A model generated the notes under the pieces. It saw only the letters and a program-made list of their open reading frames with translations. It did not search any database and was not told where the DNA came from. Both the position numbers and the translations under genes were made by a program. From an uncultured Sphingobacteriaceae bacterium (GTDB lineage: Bacteria > Bacteroidota > Bacteroidia > Sphingobacteriales > Sphingobacteriaceae): 10,824 nucleotides of DNA. Positions 1 to 6,929 of this stretch are shown piece after piece; position 1 is the first letter of the stretch; each line of letters opens with the position of its first letter. The stretch covers positions 1 to 10,824 of the forward strand of contig CALNCF010000224.1 in assembly GCA_937875035.1 (NCBI GenBank). The letters are read 5' to 3'.

Positions 1-846
1 AGCTTTATGTTTGGAAAGAAGGGTGGGGTCGACTACTGGAAGACCCTGAAGCGCCTGGGCCCGCTCTCTTTCGCCCGCGACATCCTGACCCTGCCCGTCG
101 GGAAGTACGACCTGATCATTAATGACTTTGAGCCGGTGAGCGCCTGGGCGGCGAAGCTGAGAGGCAAGCCTACGGTGTCGCTGAGCCACCAGTGCTCTTT
201 TTTATCACCCTTAACCCCCCGCCCCGAAAAGGTAGATGCCTTTGCCGAGCAGGTGTTCCGCTGGTATGCGCCTACAACCCATAAGATCGGCTTTCATTTC
301 GAAGCCTACGATGATTTTATCCAGACCCCGGTGATCCGTAAGGAGATCCGCGAGATCGAGCCCCAGAACAAAGGGCACTACACGGTTTATCTGCCTGCCT
401 ACGACGATCGTTTTCTGGTGAAAGTGCTGAGCAGGCTTCCAGAGGTATCCTGGGAGATCTTCTCCAAGCACGAAAAGATGGGTTATGAGCAGGGCTCGAT
501 CCGTGTGCGCCCAGTGCAGCATGAAGCCTATAACGAAAGCGTAGCTGCCTGCGAGGGCCTGCTTACCGGCGGCGGCTTTGAGGCTCCGGCCGAAGCCCTC
601 TTCCTCGGTAAGAAAGTGCTGGCCATTCCGATGAAAGGACAATACGAGCAGTACTGCAACGTAGAAAGCATGAAACGTGTGGGCGGAACCGTAGCCTACG
701 ATATTGATGAGCAGTTTGAGCATACCCTGCGCCAGTGGGTGTATCATGTAAAGCCCGTGAAGGTGTTCTTCCCCGATAACGTAGAGTCGGTAGTGGATCT
801 CATGATGAAGCGATATGCCCGCCCGGTCCCGGGCAGCTCCTATTAG
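1..846 (+). CDS. GT-B glycosyltransferase family protein (5' end outside window)
   Basis: This is the C-terminal part, about 281 residues, of a cytosolic glycosyltransferase-like protein. The reading frame is open back to base 1 (codons for Ser-Phe precede the Met at 7). Related Bacteroidota proteins, as I remember them, are about 340-390 aa, so the Met at 7 is internal and the true start lies upstream. Visible signatures are a mid-domain segment YDLIINDFEPVSAWAAKLRG, a linker region around KGHYTVYLPAYDD, and a C-terminal nucleotide-sugar-binding-type region with TGGGFEAPAEAL followed by PMKGQYEQYCN. The glycine-rich loop followed by an Ala/Glu helix is the pattern seen in the donor-binding half of MurG-like GT-B enzymes. 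Family membership is well supported; donor sugar and acceptor cannot be read from the sequence. The stop is TAG at 844-846, and the next gene starts about 60 bases on, behind its own promoter-like element. Confidence 0.8.
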   Translation, partial: SFMFGKKGGVDYWKTLKRLGPLSFARDILTLPVGKYDLIINDFEPVSAWAAKLRGKPTVSLSHQCSFLSPLTPRPEKVDAFAEQVFRWYAPTTHKIGFHFEAYDDFIQTPVIRKEIREIEPQNKGHYTVYLPAYDDRFLVKVLSRLPEVSWEIFSKHEKMGYEQGSIRVRPVQHEAYNESVAACEGLLTGGGFEAPAEALFLGKKVLAIPMKGQYEQYCNVESMKRVGGTVAYDIDEQFEHTLRQWVYHVKPVKVFFPDNVESVVDLMMKRYARPVPGSSY

Positions 847-892
847 GCCTGCATCCCCTTTTATCCCGCAGGAGGCATTTCATTTTTTTCCT

Positions 893-900
893 TATTTTTG
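893..900 (+). promoter_or_regulatory. Bacteroidota-type -7 element TATTTTTG
   Basis: The octamer matches the TAnnTTTG -7 consensus of the Bacteroidota primary sigma factor exactly. It ends only 6 bases before the ATG at 907, so transcription from it would give a leaderless or nearly leaderless mRNA. I see no convincing -33 TTTG/TTG element 19-21 bases upstream, which lowers confidence. Its last three bases form the TTG that could be misread as a start codon. Confidence 0.4.
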
Positions 901-906
901 ATAGCT

Positions 907-2388
907 ATGAAAATACGCTTCGCGATCCTGGTCATTCTTTGCCTGTTTGTTATGCCTGCCCTTGCTCAAAGGGTAGACTATGCCAGCGGGGAGAAAAAGT
1001 TCAAGCGGGTGTATTCCAAGATCATCGGGCAGGATGATAAGGGTACGTATATCGTCAGGAGCCAGTCGCCTTTTAACGGGAAAACAGAGCAGCTCCGTTT
1101 CCGCGACAATCGTATCGAGATCTGTTTCATGGAGAATAACCTGAGCATCAAATGGACCTACCCGGTCATGCTTCCCAATGCAGACGGGGAGATCCAGGAT
1201 ATCCTGTTCATGGGCGACAGCCTTTATATTTTTTACGCGGCGGTAAACAAGGATGCCGGCACGAATGAGCTCTTTGCTGTGCAGGTGAACACCCTCAAAG
1301 GAGGCATTGAAAAAAGCCCGGTGAAGGTCGACGAGATCCAGTTCGACAAGAAACGCAACAAGGGCGTATTCTATATCGGGAAGAGTAAAGACCAGTCGAA
1401 ATTCTTTTCCATGTATAAGCAGACCATTGCCGAGAGCGACAAGGTTGCGATCAATATGAAGGTGTATTCCGATACCTTTACCAGGTTATGGGAGCGCCGC
1501 TACGCCACGGATTTTACCGATGGCATTTTACTGCTGAACGATTACCAGCTCGACAACGACGGCAACGTGCTGCTGCTCACTTCCATCGACAGCGATAAAA
1601 AGGTGAACCGCGACAAACGTTATTCGCTGGCAGAGGCCGCCGCCTCGAAAGAGAGCCTGACCTATCATCCGCTGAGGCTCGAAAATTATTACATCACCGA
1701 TCTGAAGCTGGCCATCGATTACCTGAATAATAAGATGGTGCTGGCGGGCTTTTTCTCCGAGCTGAACAGCTTTTCTTCTGCGGGAATCTTTTATACCACC
1801 ATCGATCGCGCTACCGGCGAAACGAAACGTCTTTCCGAAAGCTTTAAGGCGAAGTTCCTGAACGAGTTCACCGGCGAACGTACCATTAACCGCGGTACCG
1901 AGCTGATCAATTATTACATCGACCGGATCGTGCTTCGCAGCGATGGCGGGGTGATCCTCGTGGCCGAATCGTATTATGTGACCGAATCGACCAATTACAA
2001 CTCGTATTACCAGCTATACACCACCTCATACACCTATCACTACGATAACGTGCTGATCTTCTCTGTGAACAGGGAGGGTAAGCTCGATTGGGAGAACATT
2101 ATCCGTAAGAACCAGGTATCGGAAGACGACGGCGCATTCTATTCCTCGTACATCATGGCAGTGGATGCCGACAAGATTCATTTCGTGTATAATAAATATG
2201 TGCAGCGCGGAACGGATGTGCTTCGGTTTACCGTGAACAACAAAGGGCAAAGCATTGAAAAGGTGCTGGTAAAAAGCGGTTCGGATATCCTGCTGATGCC
2301 GGGCGGAGGACGGCAGATCACTGCCGACCAGGTGCTGATCCCTTGTTTGCAAAAAAATAAGACTAACTTTATCCGTATTACATTTTAA
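907..2388 (+). CDS. Secreted protein of unknown function, possibly beta-propeller-like
   Basis: This encodes a predicted exported protein of 493 aa. Residues 1-20 form a clear Sec signal peptide: a KIR basic start, a hydrophobic core, and ALA before Q21 as a signal peptidase I site. The in-frame TTG at 898 sits inside a promoter-like element, so I prefer the ATG at 907. I do not recognise a named domain. The mature part has recurring segments of the kind 'L-W-E-R-R-Y ... D-x-D-G-N-V-L-L-L' (near 1485-1575) and 'G-K-L-D-W-E-N-I-I ... D-x-D-K-I-H-F-V-Y' (near 2075-2195). These resemble blades of a PQQ/WD40-like propeller, which is an inference. A tyrosine-rich patch (9 Tyr in 24 residues, residues 356-379) precedes the second such segment. 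There is no lipobox, transmembrane helix after the signal, or C-terminal sorting domain. The DUF6427-like membrane protein follows 7 bases after the stop, so the two are probably co-transcribed. Confidence 0.75.
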   Translation: MKIRFAILVILCLFVMPALAQRVDYASGEKKFKRVYSKIIGQDDKGTYIVRSQSPFNGKTEQLRFRDNRIEICFMENNLSIKWTYPVMLPNADGEIQDILFMGDSLYIFYAAVNKDAGTNELFAVQVNTLKGGIEKSPVKVDEIQFDKKRNKGVFYIGKSKDQSKFFSMYKQTIAESDKVAINMKVYSDTFTRLWERRYATDFTDGILLLNDYQLDNDGNVLLLTSIDSDKKVNRDKRYSLAEAAASKESLTYHPLRLENYYITDLKLAIDYLNNKMVLAGFFSELNSFSSAGIFYTTIDRATGETKRLSESFKAKFLNEFTGERTINRGTELINYYIDRIVLRSDGGVILVAESYYVTESTNYNSYYQLYTTSYTYHYDNVLIFSVNREGKLDWENIIRKNQVSEDDGAFYSSYIMAVDADKIHFVYNKYVQRGTDVLRFTVNNKGQSIEKVLVKSGSDILLMPGGGRQITADQVLIPCLQKNKTNFIRITF

Positions 2389-2395
2389 TGAAGGA

Positions 2396-3382
2396 ATGAT
2401 CGTAAAAGCATTCAAGAGTAAGTCACCGTTCAATGTCCTGTTGCTTTTCGCGATCATTATCGTGCTACGGATCCCATACCTGCTGCTCGATATCCCTATT
2501 CCTGTCTATACCTATAACGAGCCTTTCAGCGTATTCCTTTTTCATAACTTCCAGTTCATCTGGACGGATAAGCTCTGGAACGTGATCATTACCTCGGTGG
2601 TGATCTTCGCCCAGGCTTTATGGCTGAACAAGATCGTGATGGATTTCTCCCTGCTTTTCAGGGGAAGCTATTTGCCTGCCCTGTTCTATGTGATCATGGC
2701 GAGCATGTTCCCGACCTTTCTCACCCTCGATGCGGCCATCCTCATTACCTTTTCCCTGCTATGGCTGCTTACTAAGCTCTTCGGACTGTATAAAAGTAAT
2801 CATGCGACCATGATCACCTTCGATTCGGGGATGATCATTGCCTGCACCTCTTTGCTTTATTTCCCTTCGGTGCTGTGGCTGCTGCTGATCTGGATCGCCT
2901 TGATCATCTTCCGCCCCTTTGCCTGGAGAGAATGGATATCGGGCCTGGCCGGCTTTATGCTGCCCTACCTGTTCGTGGCCCTGTTCTATTTCTGGAATGA
3001 TGATATGCAGGCGTTCATCCGCATCTGGAGCCCGCTTAAGAACAGCCTGTGGATCACCAATATCCACATGTCGCTGATCGACTTCCTGCCCCTGCTGCCG
3101 ATTACCCTTATTTTCCTCATCGCCCTGAACAAGATGAAGGAGAACTTTTATAAGAACGTGGTGCATGTGCGCAAATGCCAGCAGTTGCTCATCTTCACCA
3201 TCCTGGTATCGGCGCTGGCCTATTATATCAAGCCCTCATTCCGCTTCAATCACTTTATCCTGCTGGCGGCCCCCCTGGCGGTCTTTATATCCTATTATTT
3301 CCTGGTAGCGAAAAAAGCCTGGCTGTCGGAGCTGCTGGTCCTGTTCCTAATGCTCTCGATCCTCTTTTTCCAGGTCTACTAA
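2396..3382 (+). CDS. Polytopic inner-membrane protein, DUF6427-like
   Basis: This encodes a 328-aa, highly hydrophobic protein with about nine or ten predicted membrane helices, roughly at residues 13-31, 60-78, 92-110, 112-130, 145-172, 180-200, 228-245, 265-282, 287-305 and 310-328. Length, the short N-terminal start (I-V-K-A-F-K-S-K-S-P-F-N) and the layout resemble the Bacteroidota DUF6427 family, which has no assigned function; I base this on remembered family appearance, not a search. The ATG at 2396 follows an AAGGA purine stretch at 2391-2395. That is unusually close for a ribosome binding site, so initiation may rely on coupling to the gene ending at 2388. An ATG overlapping the previous stop at 2388 runs into TGA after two more codons and is not the start. 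The function could be transport, lipid or glycan handling, or a scaffold; nothing in the sequence decides. Confidence 0.75.
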   Translation: MIVKAFKSKSPFNVLLLFAIIIVLRIPYLLLDIPIPVYTYNEPFSVFLFHNFQFIWTDKLWNVIITSVVIFAQALWLNKIVMDFSLLFRGSYLPALFYVIMASMFPTFLTLDAAILITFSLLWLLTKLFGLYKSNHATMITFDSGMIIACTSLLYFPSVLWLLLIWIALIIFRPFAWREWISGLAGFMLPYLFVALFYFWNDDMQAFIRIWSPLKNSLWITNIHMSLIDFLPLLPITLIFLIALNKMKENFYKNVVHVRKCQQLLIFTILVSALAYYIKPSFRFNHFILLAAPLAVFISYYFLVAKKAWLSELLVLFLMLSILFFQVY

Positions 3383-3428
3383 GGGTGCGAACCGGGTGGA
3401 AAGGCCTTATTCCAATGAAAAAAAATTC

Positions 3429-3436
3429 TACCTTTG
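3429..3436 (+). promoter_or_regulatory. -7 element TACCTTTG upstream of purQ
   Basis: This is an exact TAnnTTTG match, followed by GC as often seen in this phylum. It lies 20 bases before the purQ ATG within the 74-base gap between the DUF6427-like gene and purQ, so it probably starts the purQ-coaX-OMP-lptC transcript. A -33 TTG is not evident at the usual distance. No hairpin resembling a purine riboswitch is possible in so short a leader. Confidence 0.5.
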
Positions 3437-3456
3437 CGGCATAATCCATTCCACAC

Positions 3457-4152
3457 ATGAATAAGTTCGGCGTTGTCGTTTTCCCGGGTTCTAACTGCGA
3501 TCAGGATATGATCTATGTATTGGAGACCATCATGCAGCAAAAGGTTGTGAAGCTATGGCACAAAGATCACGACCTGCAGGGTTGCGATTTTATTGTATTG
3601 CCGGGAGGCTTCTCCTATGGCGATTACCTGAGATCGGGAGCTATTGCCCGTTTTTCGCCGATCATGAAGGAAGTAGTGGATTTTGCGAACAAGGGTGGCT
3701 ATGTAATGGGTGTATGTAACGGTTTCCAGATCCTGGCGGAAGCCGGTCTGGTACCGGGCGCCTTGCTGCACAATAAGAACCGCAAGTTCATCTGTAATAA
3801 TGTATACCTCAGATCGCAGACCCGCGATTCGCTGATTACCTCGCAGATCGATCCATCACAGGTATTAAAGATCCCGATCGCTCATGGCGAGGGTAACTAT
3901 TTTACCGATGCCGATACGCTGAAAATGCTGAACGACAACGACCAGGTGCTGTTCCGTTATTGCGATGCCGAGGGGAACGTGACTTCCGAAGCAAACCCGA
4001 ATGGTTCCATGGAGAACATTGCCGGGGTTTGTAACAAGGGACGAAACGTGTTCGGCATGATGCCGCACCCGGAACGTGCCGCGGATGCGGAATTATCGAA
4101 TACCGACGGGATGATCCTGTTCGAATCGATCCTTTCTACCGTAAGCCTGTAA
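3457..4152 (+). CDS. purQ: Phosphoribosylformylglycinamidine synthase subunit PurQ
   Basis: This is the glutaminase (class I amidotransferase) subunit of FGAM synthase, which releases ammonia from glutamine for the fourth step of de novo purine synthesis (FGAR to FGAM) in the cytosol. All expected motifs are present: the N-terminal V-F-P-G-S-N-C-D, the oxyanion region P-G-G-F-S-Y-G-D (residues 49-56), the nucleophile elbow G-V-C-N-G-F-Q with Cys87, and the catalytic His204/Glu206 in M-P-H-P-E-R-A. At 231 aa it is the normal length for a stand-alone PurQ. This implies a PurS plus small-PurL arrangement elsewhere in the genome rather than the single-chain enzyme; neither partner is in this window. 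The start at 3457 fits family N-termini. The stop abuts the coaX start, so the two are almost certainly co-transcribed and probably translationally coupled. Confidence 0.97.
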   Translation: MNKFGVVVFPGSNCDQDMIYVLETIMQQKVVKLWHKDHDLQGCDFIVLPGGFSYGDYLRSGAIARFSPIMKEVVDFANKGGYVMGVCNGFQILAEAGLVPGALLHNKNRKFICNNVYLRSQTRDSLITSQIDPSQVLKIPIAHGEGNYFTDADTLKMLNDNDQVLFRYCDAEGNVTSEANPNGSMENIAGVCNKGRNVFGMMPHPERAADAELSNTDGMILFESILSTVSL

Positions 4153-4155
4153 GTG

Positions 4156-4881
4156 ATGAACCTGGTAATCGATAACGGCAATTCAAGAACGAAAGTAGCC
4201 TTGTTTGAAGCCGGGCGTTTACTGGAGATGATCATCCCTGAAATTCCTGATCCCGCGCACCTGGAAGCATTTGTTGCCGGGAGACCGGTACGCAGAGTGA
4301 TCCTCTCGTCGGTCGGGAGCTTCCCGGAAGAGACCCGCGAATACCTGCGTTCCACCTTCGATTTCCTGGAATTTACCCGCGACCTCTCTTTCCCTTTTAA
4401 TAACCGCTATGAAAGTCCGGAGACCCTGGGCCTCGACCGTATTGCCGCTGTATTAGGGGCCATGCAACTTTTCCCCGGGAAGAACAGTCTGGTAATAGAT
4501 GCCGGCACCTGCATCACCTACGACCTGGTGACAGCGGCTAAGGACTATTACGGGGGAGCCATCTCACCGGGGACCCGTTTAAGGTTTGAGGCACTGCATA
4601 ATTTTACAGCCCGGCTTCCGTTGGTGGAGTTAGAAAATAATTTTTCAGATCAGATCGGGAAGGATACCCGCCGGTCGATCCTTTCGGGAGTGCAGAATGG
4701 GATCCTGCACGAGGTAAAAGGCTTTATTTCGCACTTCCGGTCACAGTATCCCGATTTGCAGGTGCTGGTATGCGGGGGTGACCTGAATTTTTTTGATGCT
4801 CATTTGAAAAATAGCATCTTTGCCCAGCCCGACCTGGTTTTGATCGGATTGAATACGGTATTAGACAATACACATGACTAA
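4156..4881 (+). CDS. coaX: Type III pantothenate kinase
   Basis: CoaX phosphorylates pantothenate with ATP in the first step of coenzyme A synthesis, in the cytosol. The type III enzyme belongs to the ASKHA fold, typically needs a monovalent cation, and is not feedback-inhibited by CoA. Counting from the ATG at 4156 (241 aa), the signatures are the phosphate-1 loop D6-N-G-N-S-R-T-K13, the pantothenate-site motif T-L-G-L-D94-R95, the phosphate-2 motif D115-A-G-T118, G-G-A-I-S-P-G (133-139), and a late C-G-G-D-L adenosine-type motif. A GTG at 4153 is in frame and directly follows the purQ stop, so the start could be three bases earlier; ATG is preferred because the conserved strand N-L-V-I-D begins right after it. 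The 3' end overlaps the next gene by 8 bases. Confidence 0.96.
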   Translation: MNLVIDNGNSRTKVALFEAGRLLEMIIPEIPDPAHLEAFVAGRPVRRVILSSVGSFPEETREYLRSTFDFLEFTRDLSFPFNNRYESPETLGLDRIAAVLGAMQLFPGKNSLVIDAGTCITYDLVTAAKDYYGGAISPGTRLRFEALHNFTARLPLVELENNFSDQIGKDTRRSILSGVQNGILHEVKGFISHFRSQYPDLQVLVCGGDLNFFDAHLKNSIFAQPDLVLIGLNTVLDNTHD

Positions 4882-6145
4882 ACATAAAAAGCTTGCAGGT
4901 CTGTTGAGCGCGTTATTTCTTACTTCTGTAGCTCTTGCGCAAACGACCACCAGTTCTCCTTATTCACGTTTTGGTATCGGCGAGATCCAGAAGCCGGTGT
5001 TTACCCAGAGCCGGGGTATGGGTGGCATGAGCAATGGCCTGAGAAGCAACAGTTTCTTCAATTTTTCGAATCCCGCGTCTTACAGTGCGCTTACACTCAC
5101 CACCTTCGAGGTATCGGCTTATGCCAAGACCTTAAGGCTCAGCAATTCAACCGCCACACAAACCAATTATAACGGATCCATTTCCTACCTGGCCTTTGGC
5201 TTCCCGCTTTCATCCAAGGCAGGCGCCAGCTTAGGGCTTGTGCCGTTCAGCGGGGTAGGCTACAAGGTTTCCGTGCCTACGCAGATCGCGGGCCTGGGCG
5301 ATGTGACCCAGATTTTTGAAGGAAACGGGGGACTGAACCAGTTCTATATCGGTGGGGGATACAATATCCATAAAAATATCTCGATCGGGGTGAATGCCTC
5401 TTATGTTTTCGGGAGCATTAACGAGATCCGCGCGAATGAATTCAACGATACCCTGGCGTACTTCAATACCCGCCAGACCAATTCTACCTACATAGGTGAT
5501 TTTTATTTTAACTACGGAATTCAATATTTTAAGGATATCAGGGAAAACCTGAGCCTGACCATCGGCTATTCGGGCGCGCTGAAAAGCAACCTGTCTGCGG
5601 AGCGTAATACCCTGGCCGAACGGTATCAGTATACAGCCGCCGGTTACGAAACACTGATCGATACGGTGCAGATGGCGGCGAACGGCAAGGGTAAGGTAGT
5701 GCTTCCGGCCTTTCATTCACTGGGTTTTGCTTTCGAAAAGAAGAACAAGTGGATCGTAGGTGCGGATGTGTCTACCGGCGCGTGGTCCACCTTTAGAAAT
5801 TACGGGCAGGACCCGGGACTGAATAATTCTTTCGAGGTAAGCCTCGGCGGGCAGATCACCCCTGATTACAATGCGGTAGGTAACTATTTTAAAACGATGG
5901 ATTACCGTTTAGGTGTCAATTACGGGCAGTCGAACGTAAAGATCAATAATGAAAACATTAACCAGGTAGGCGTCACAGCCGGCCTGGGCCTGCCTTTCCA
6001 GCGTTCAGGCTCTAAGATCAACCTGGCGGTGGAAGTAGGGCAACGGGGTAAGACCGGTGGCAACCTCATCCGTGAGGAATACCTGAATATCCATTTTGGC
6101 ATTACCTTTAACGATAAATGGTTCGTTAAACGCAGGTACGATTAA
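4874..6145 (+). CDS. Predicted outer-membrane beta-barrel protein of unknown function
   Basis: This encodes a 423-aa exported protein. Residues 1-22 form a Sec signal peptide (K-H-K-K basic start, hydrophobic core, A-L-A before Q23). The mature N-terminus carries S-S-P-Y-S-R-F-G-I-G-E, and the next region has an N-P-A-S-Y motif as in FadL/OmpP1-type and related Bacteroidota barrels. The remainder shows alternating polar/aromatic strands with glycine-rich turns, for example F-Y-I-G-G-G-Y-N-I and I-S-I-G-V-N-A-S-Y-V-F-G. It ends in a strand with H-F-G-I-T-F-N-D-K-W-F-V-K-R-R-Y-D, typical of a C-terminal barrel strand followed by a short tail. The start overlaps the coaX stop by 8 bases, indicating coupled translation, and lptC follows at once. 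Linkage to lptC suggests an outer-membrane role but does not prove involvement in LPS transport. Barrel prediction is fairly firm; substrate is unknown. Confidence 0.8.
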   Translation: MTKHKKLAGLLSALFLTSVALAQTTTSSPYSRFGIGEIQKPVFTQSRGMGGMSNGLRSNSFFNFSNPASYSALTLTTFEVSAYAKTLRLSNSTATQTNYNGSISYLAFGFPLSSKAGASLGLVPFSGVGYKVSVPTQIAGLGDVTQIFEGNGGLNQFYIGGGYNIHKNISIGVNASYVFGSINEIRANEFNDTLAYFNTRQTNSTYIGDFYFNYGIQYFKDIRENLSLTIGYSGALKSNLSAERNTLAERYQYTAAGYETLIDTVQMAANGKGKVVLPAFHSLGFAFEKKNKWIVGADVSTGAWSTFRNYGQDPGLNNSFEVSLGGQITPDYNAVGNYFKTMDYRLGVNYGQSNVKINNENINQVGVTAGLGLPFQRSGSKINLAVEVGQRGKTGGNLIREEYLNIHFGITFNDKWFVKRRYD

Positions 6146-6168
6146 TTCCTTTCCCGGTGATAAATGAT

Positions 6169-6750
6169 ATGCGAATGATACAGCTCTCCCGGATCATGAT
6201 GGTGCTCGCAGCCTTCGCCCTCGCTTCCTGCGAAAACGACCTGGCAAAGGTCGAGAAGATCGCATCGAACGAGGCCAGCCTTCCCGTGGAAACGAGCCGC
6301 GACATTAATATTATTTACAGTGATTCGGCCCGGGTAAAAGCGCAGCTGAGCAGCCCTTTGCTTAAATTTTACAAGGTCGCGAACCCCTATCACGAGATGC
6401 CCAGCGGGCTTAAGGTCGATTTTTACGGGGATGGCCTGAAGATCGAAAGTACCCTCACGGCTAAATCGGGCCGGAAATTCCAGAACCAGGGCATTATTGA
6501 AGTGAAAGACAGCGTGGTCGTTGTCAACGAAAAGGGTGAGCGCCTCAATACGGAGCGCCTGATCTGGAACGAGAAGACCCGTAAGATCTATACCGATAAG
6601 TTTGTCAAGATCACGACCCCTAACGAAGTGATCTACGGAGAAGGGATGGAAGCCAACCAGAACTTCACGAATTATAAGATTTTTAAGATCAAAGGCATCA
6701 TCAATGTAAAGGATGATCCGGATGCCGCCGCCCCGGCCGGTGCACAGTAA
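6169..6750 (+). CDS. lptC: LPS export periplasmic protein LptC (lipoprotein form)
   Basis: LptC passes lipopolysaccharide from the LptBFG ABC transporter to the periplasmic LptA bridge. The sequence begins with a lipoprotein signal ending in L-A-S-C, with the lipidated Cys at residue 21 when counted from the ATG at 6169 (193 aa). Bacteroidota LptC proteins are commonly lipoproteins, unlike the membrane-spanning E. coli form. The mature part shows the OstA/LptC beta-jellyroll pattern: I-I-Y-S-D-S-A-R-V-K-A-Q-L-S-S-P, then M-P-S-G-L-K-V-D-F-Y, L-T-A-K-S-G-R, and L-N-T-E-R-L-I-W-N-E-K-T-R-K-I-Y-T-D with the following V-I-Y-G-E-G-M-E-A. In-frame alternatives are GTG at 6157 and ATG at 6175. I prefer 6169 because it gives a compact signal peptide; 6175 is nearly as good. 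The gene lies 23 bases after the barrel protein and appears to end the purQ-coaX-OMP-lptC run. Confidence 0.92.
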   Translation: MRMIQLSRIMMVLAAFALASCENDLAKVEKIASNEASLPVETSRDINIIYSDSARVKAQLSSPLLKFYKVANPYHEMPSGLKVDFYGDGLKIESTLTAKSGRKFQNQGIIEVKDSVVVVNEKGERLNTERLIWNEKTRKIYTDKFVKITTPNEVIYGEGMEANQNFTNYKIFKIKGIINVKDDPDAAAPAGAQ

Positions 6751-6783
6751 ATCACACCTTTTATCATCTTTCCATAAAGTCTT

Positions 6784-6804
6784 TCTTCTTCATTATGAAG
6801 AAGA
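6784..6804 (+). other. Perfect 21-bp inverted repeat (hairpin or operator) downstream of lptC
   Basis: TCTTCTTCAT and ATGAAGAAGA are exact reverse complements separated by a single T, forming a 9- to 10-bp AT-rich stem with a very small loop. It is the main structured element in the 179-base gap between lptC and the isomerase gene. It is followed by a T-rich but interrupted tract (near 6805-6821), so it could be a weak lptC terminator. Being a near-perfect dyad about 57 bases upstream of a promoter-like element, it could instead be a protein-binding site. The sequence does not decide between these. Confidence 0.35.
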
Positions 6805-6860
6805 TATATTCCTATTTTTCGAAATTTTACGGAAGCATTCTAAATGAAATCTAAAAATTG

Positions 6861-6868
6861 TATCTTGC
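6861..6868 (+). promoter_or_regulatory. Imperfect -7-like element TATCTTGC before the isomerase gene
   Basis: This resembles the TAnnTTTGC -7 sequence with one T missing. It lies about 62 bases before the ATG at 6930, in a strongly AT-rich region (6810-6929) which is otherwise free of genes. A transcript from here would have an A/T-rich leader of about 55 bases ending in the purine stretch AAGAAGAAAAT before the ATG. It is suggestive only. Confidence 0.3.
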
Positions 6869-6929
6869 GCCCTCTAAAAATTTTTATTATCGTAAGTAAT
6901 TATTTTTCAGTCATTAATAAGAAGAAAAT

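Noticed and set aside
211..747. 178-aa minus-strand reading frame antisense to the glycosyltransferase
   Set aside because: Its composition is that of an antisense shadow, with no recognisable motif, and the + strand frame carries clear family motifs. The same applies to the other minus-strand frames across the window.
848..889. Possible terminator after the glycosyltransferase: CCTGC/GCAGG with a later T-run
   Set aside because: The stem has only 5 bp with a 15-base loop, and the T-run starts 10 bases after the stem. This is too weak to call.
898..906. TTG start three codons before ATG 907
   Set aside because: The TTG is part of a TAnnTTTG promoter-like octamer, and the ATG gives a normal signal peptide.
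3175..3444. 89-aa + strand reading frame overlapping the end of the DUF6427-like gene
   Set aside because: It is out of frame with a well-supported membrane protein over most of its length, has a low-complexity Pro/Gly/Leu composition and covers the purQ promoter element. It is a shadow.
6157..6168. GTG start for lptC
   Set aside because: It adds acidic/polar residues (I-N-D) ahead of the signal peptide, while ATG 6169 or 6175 gives a standard lipoprotein signal.
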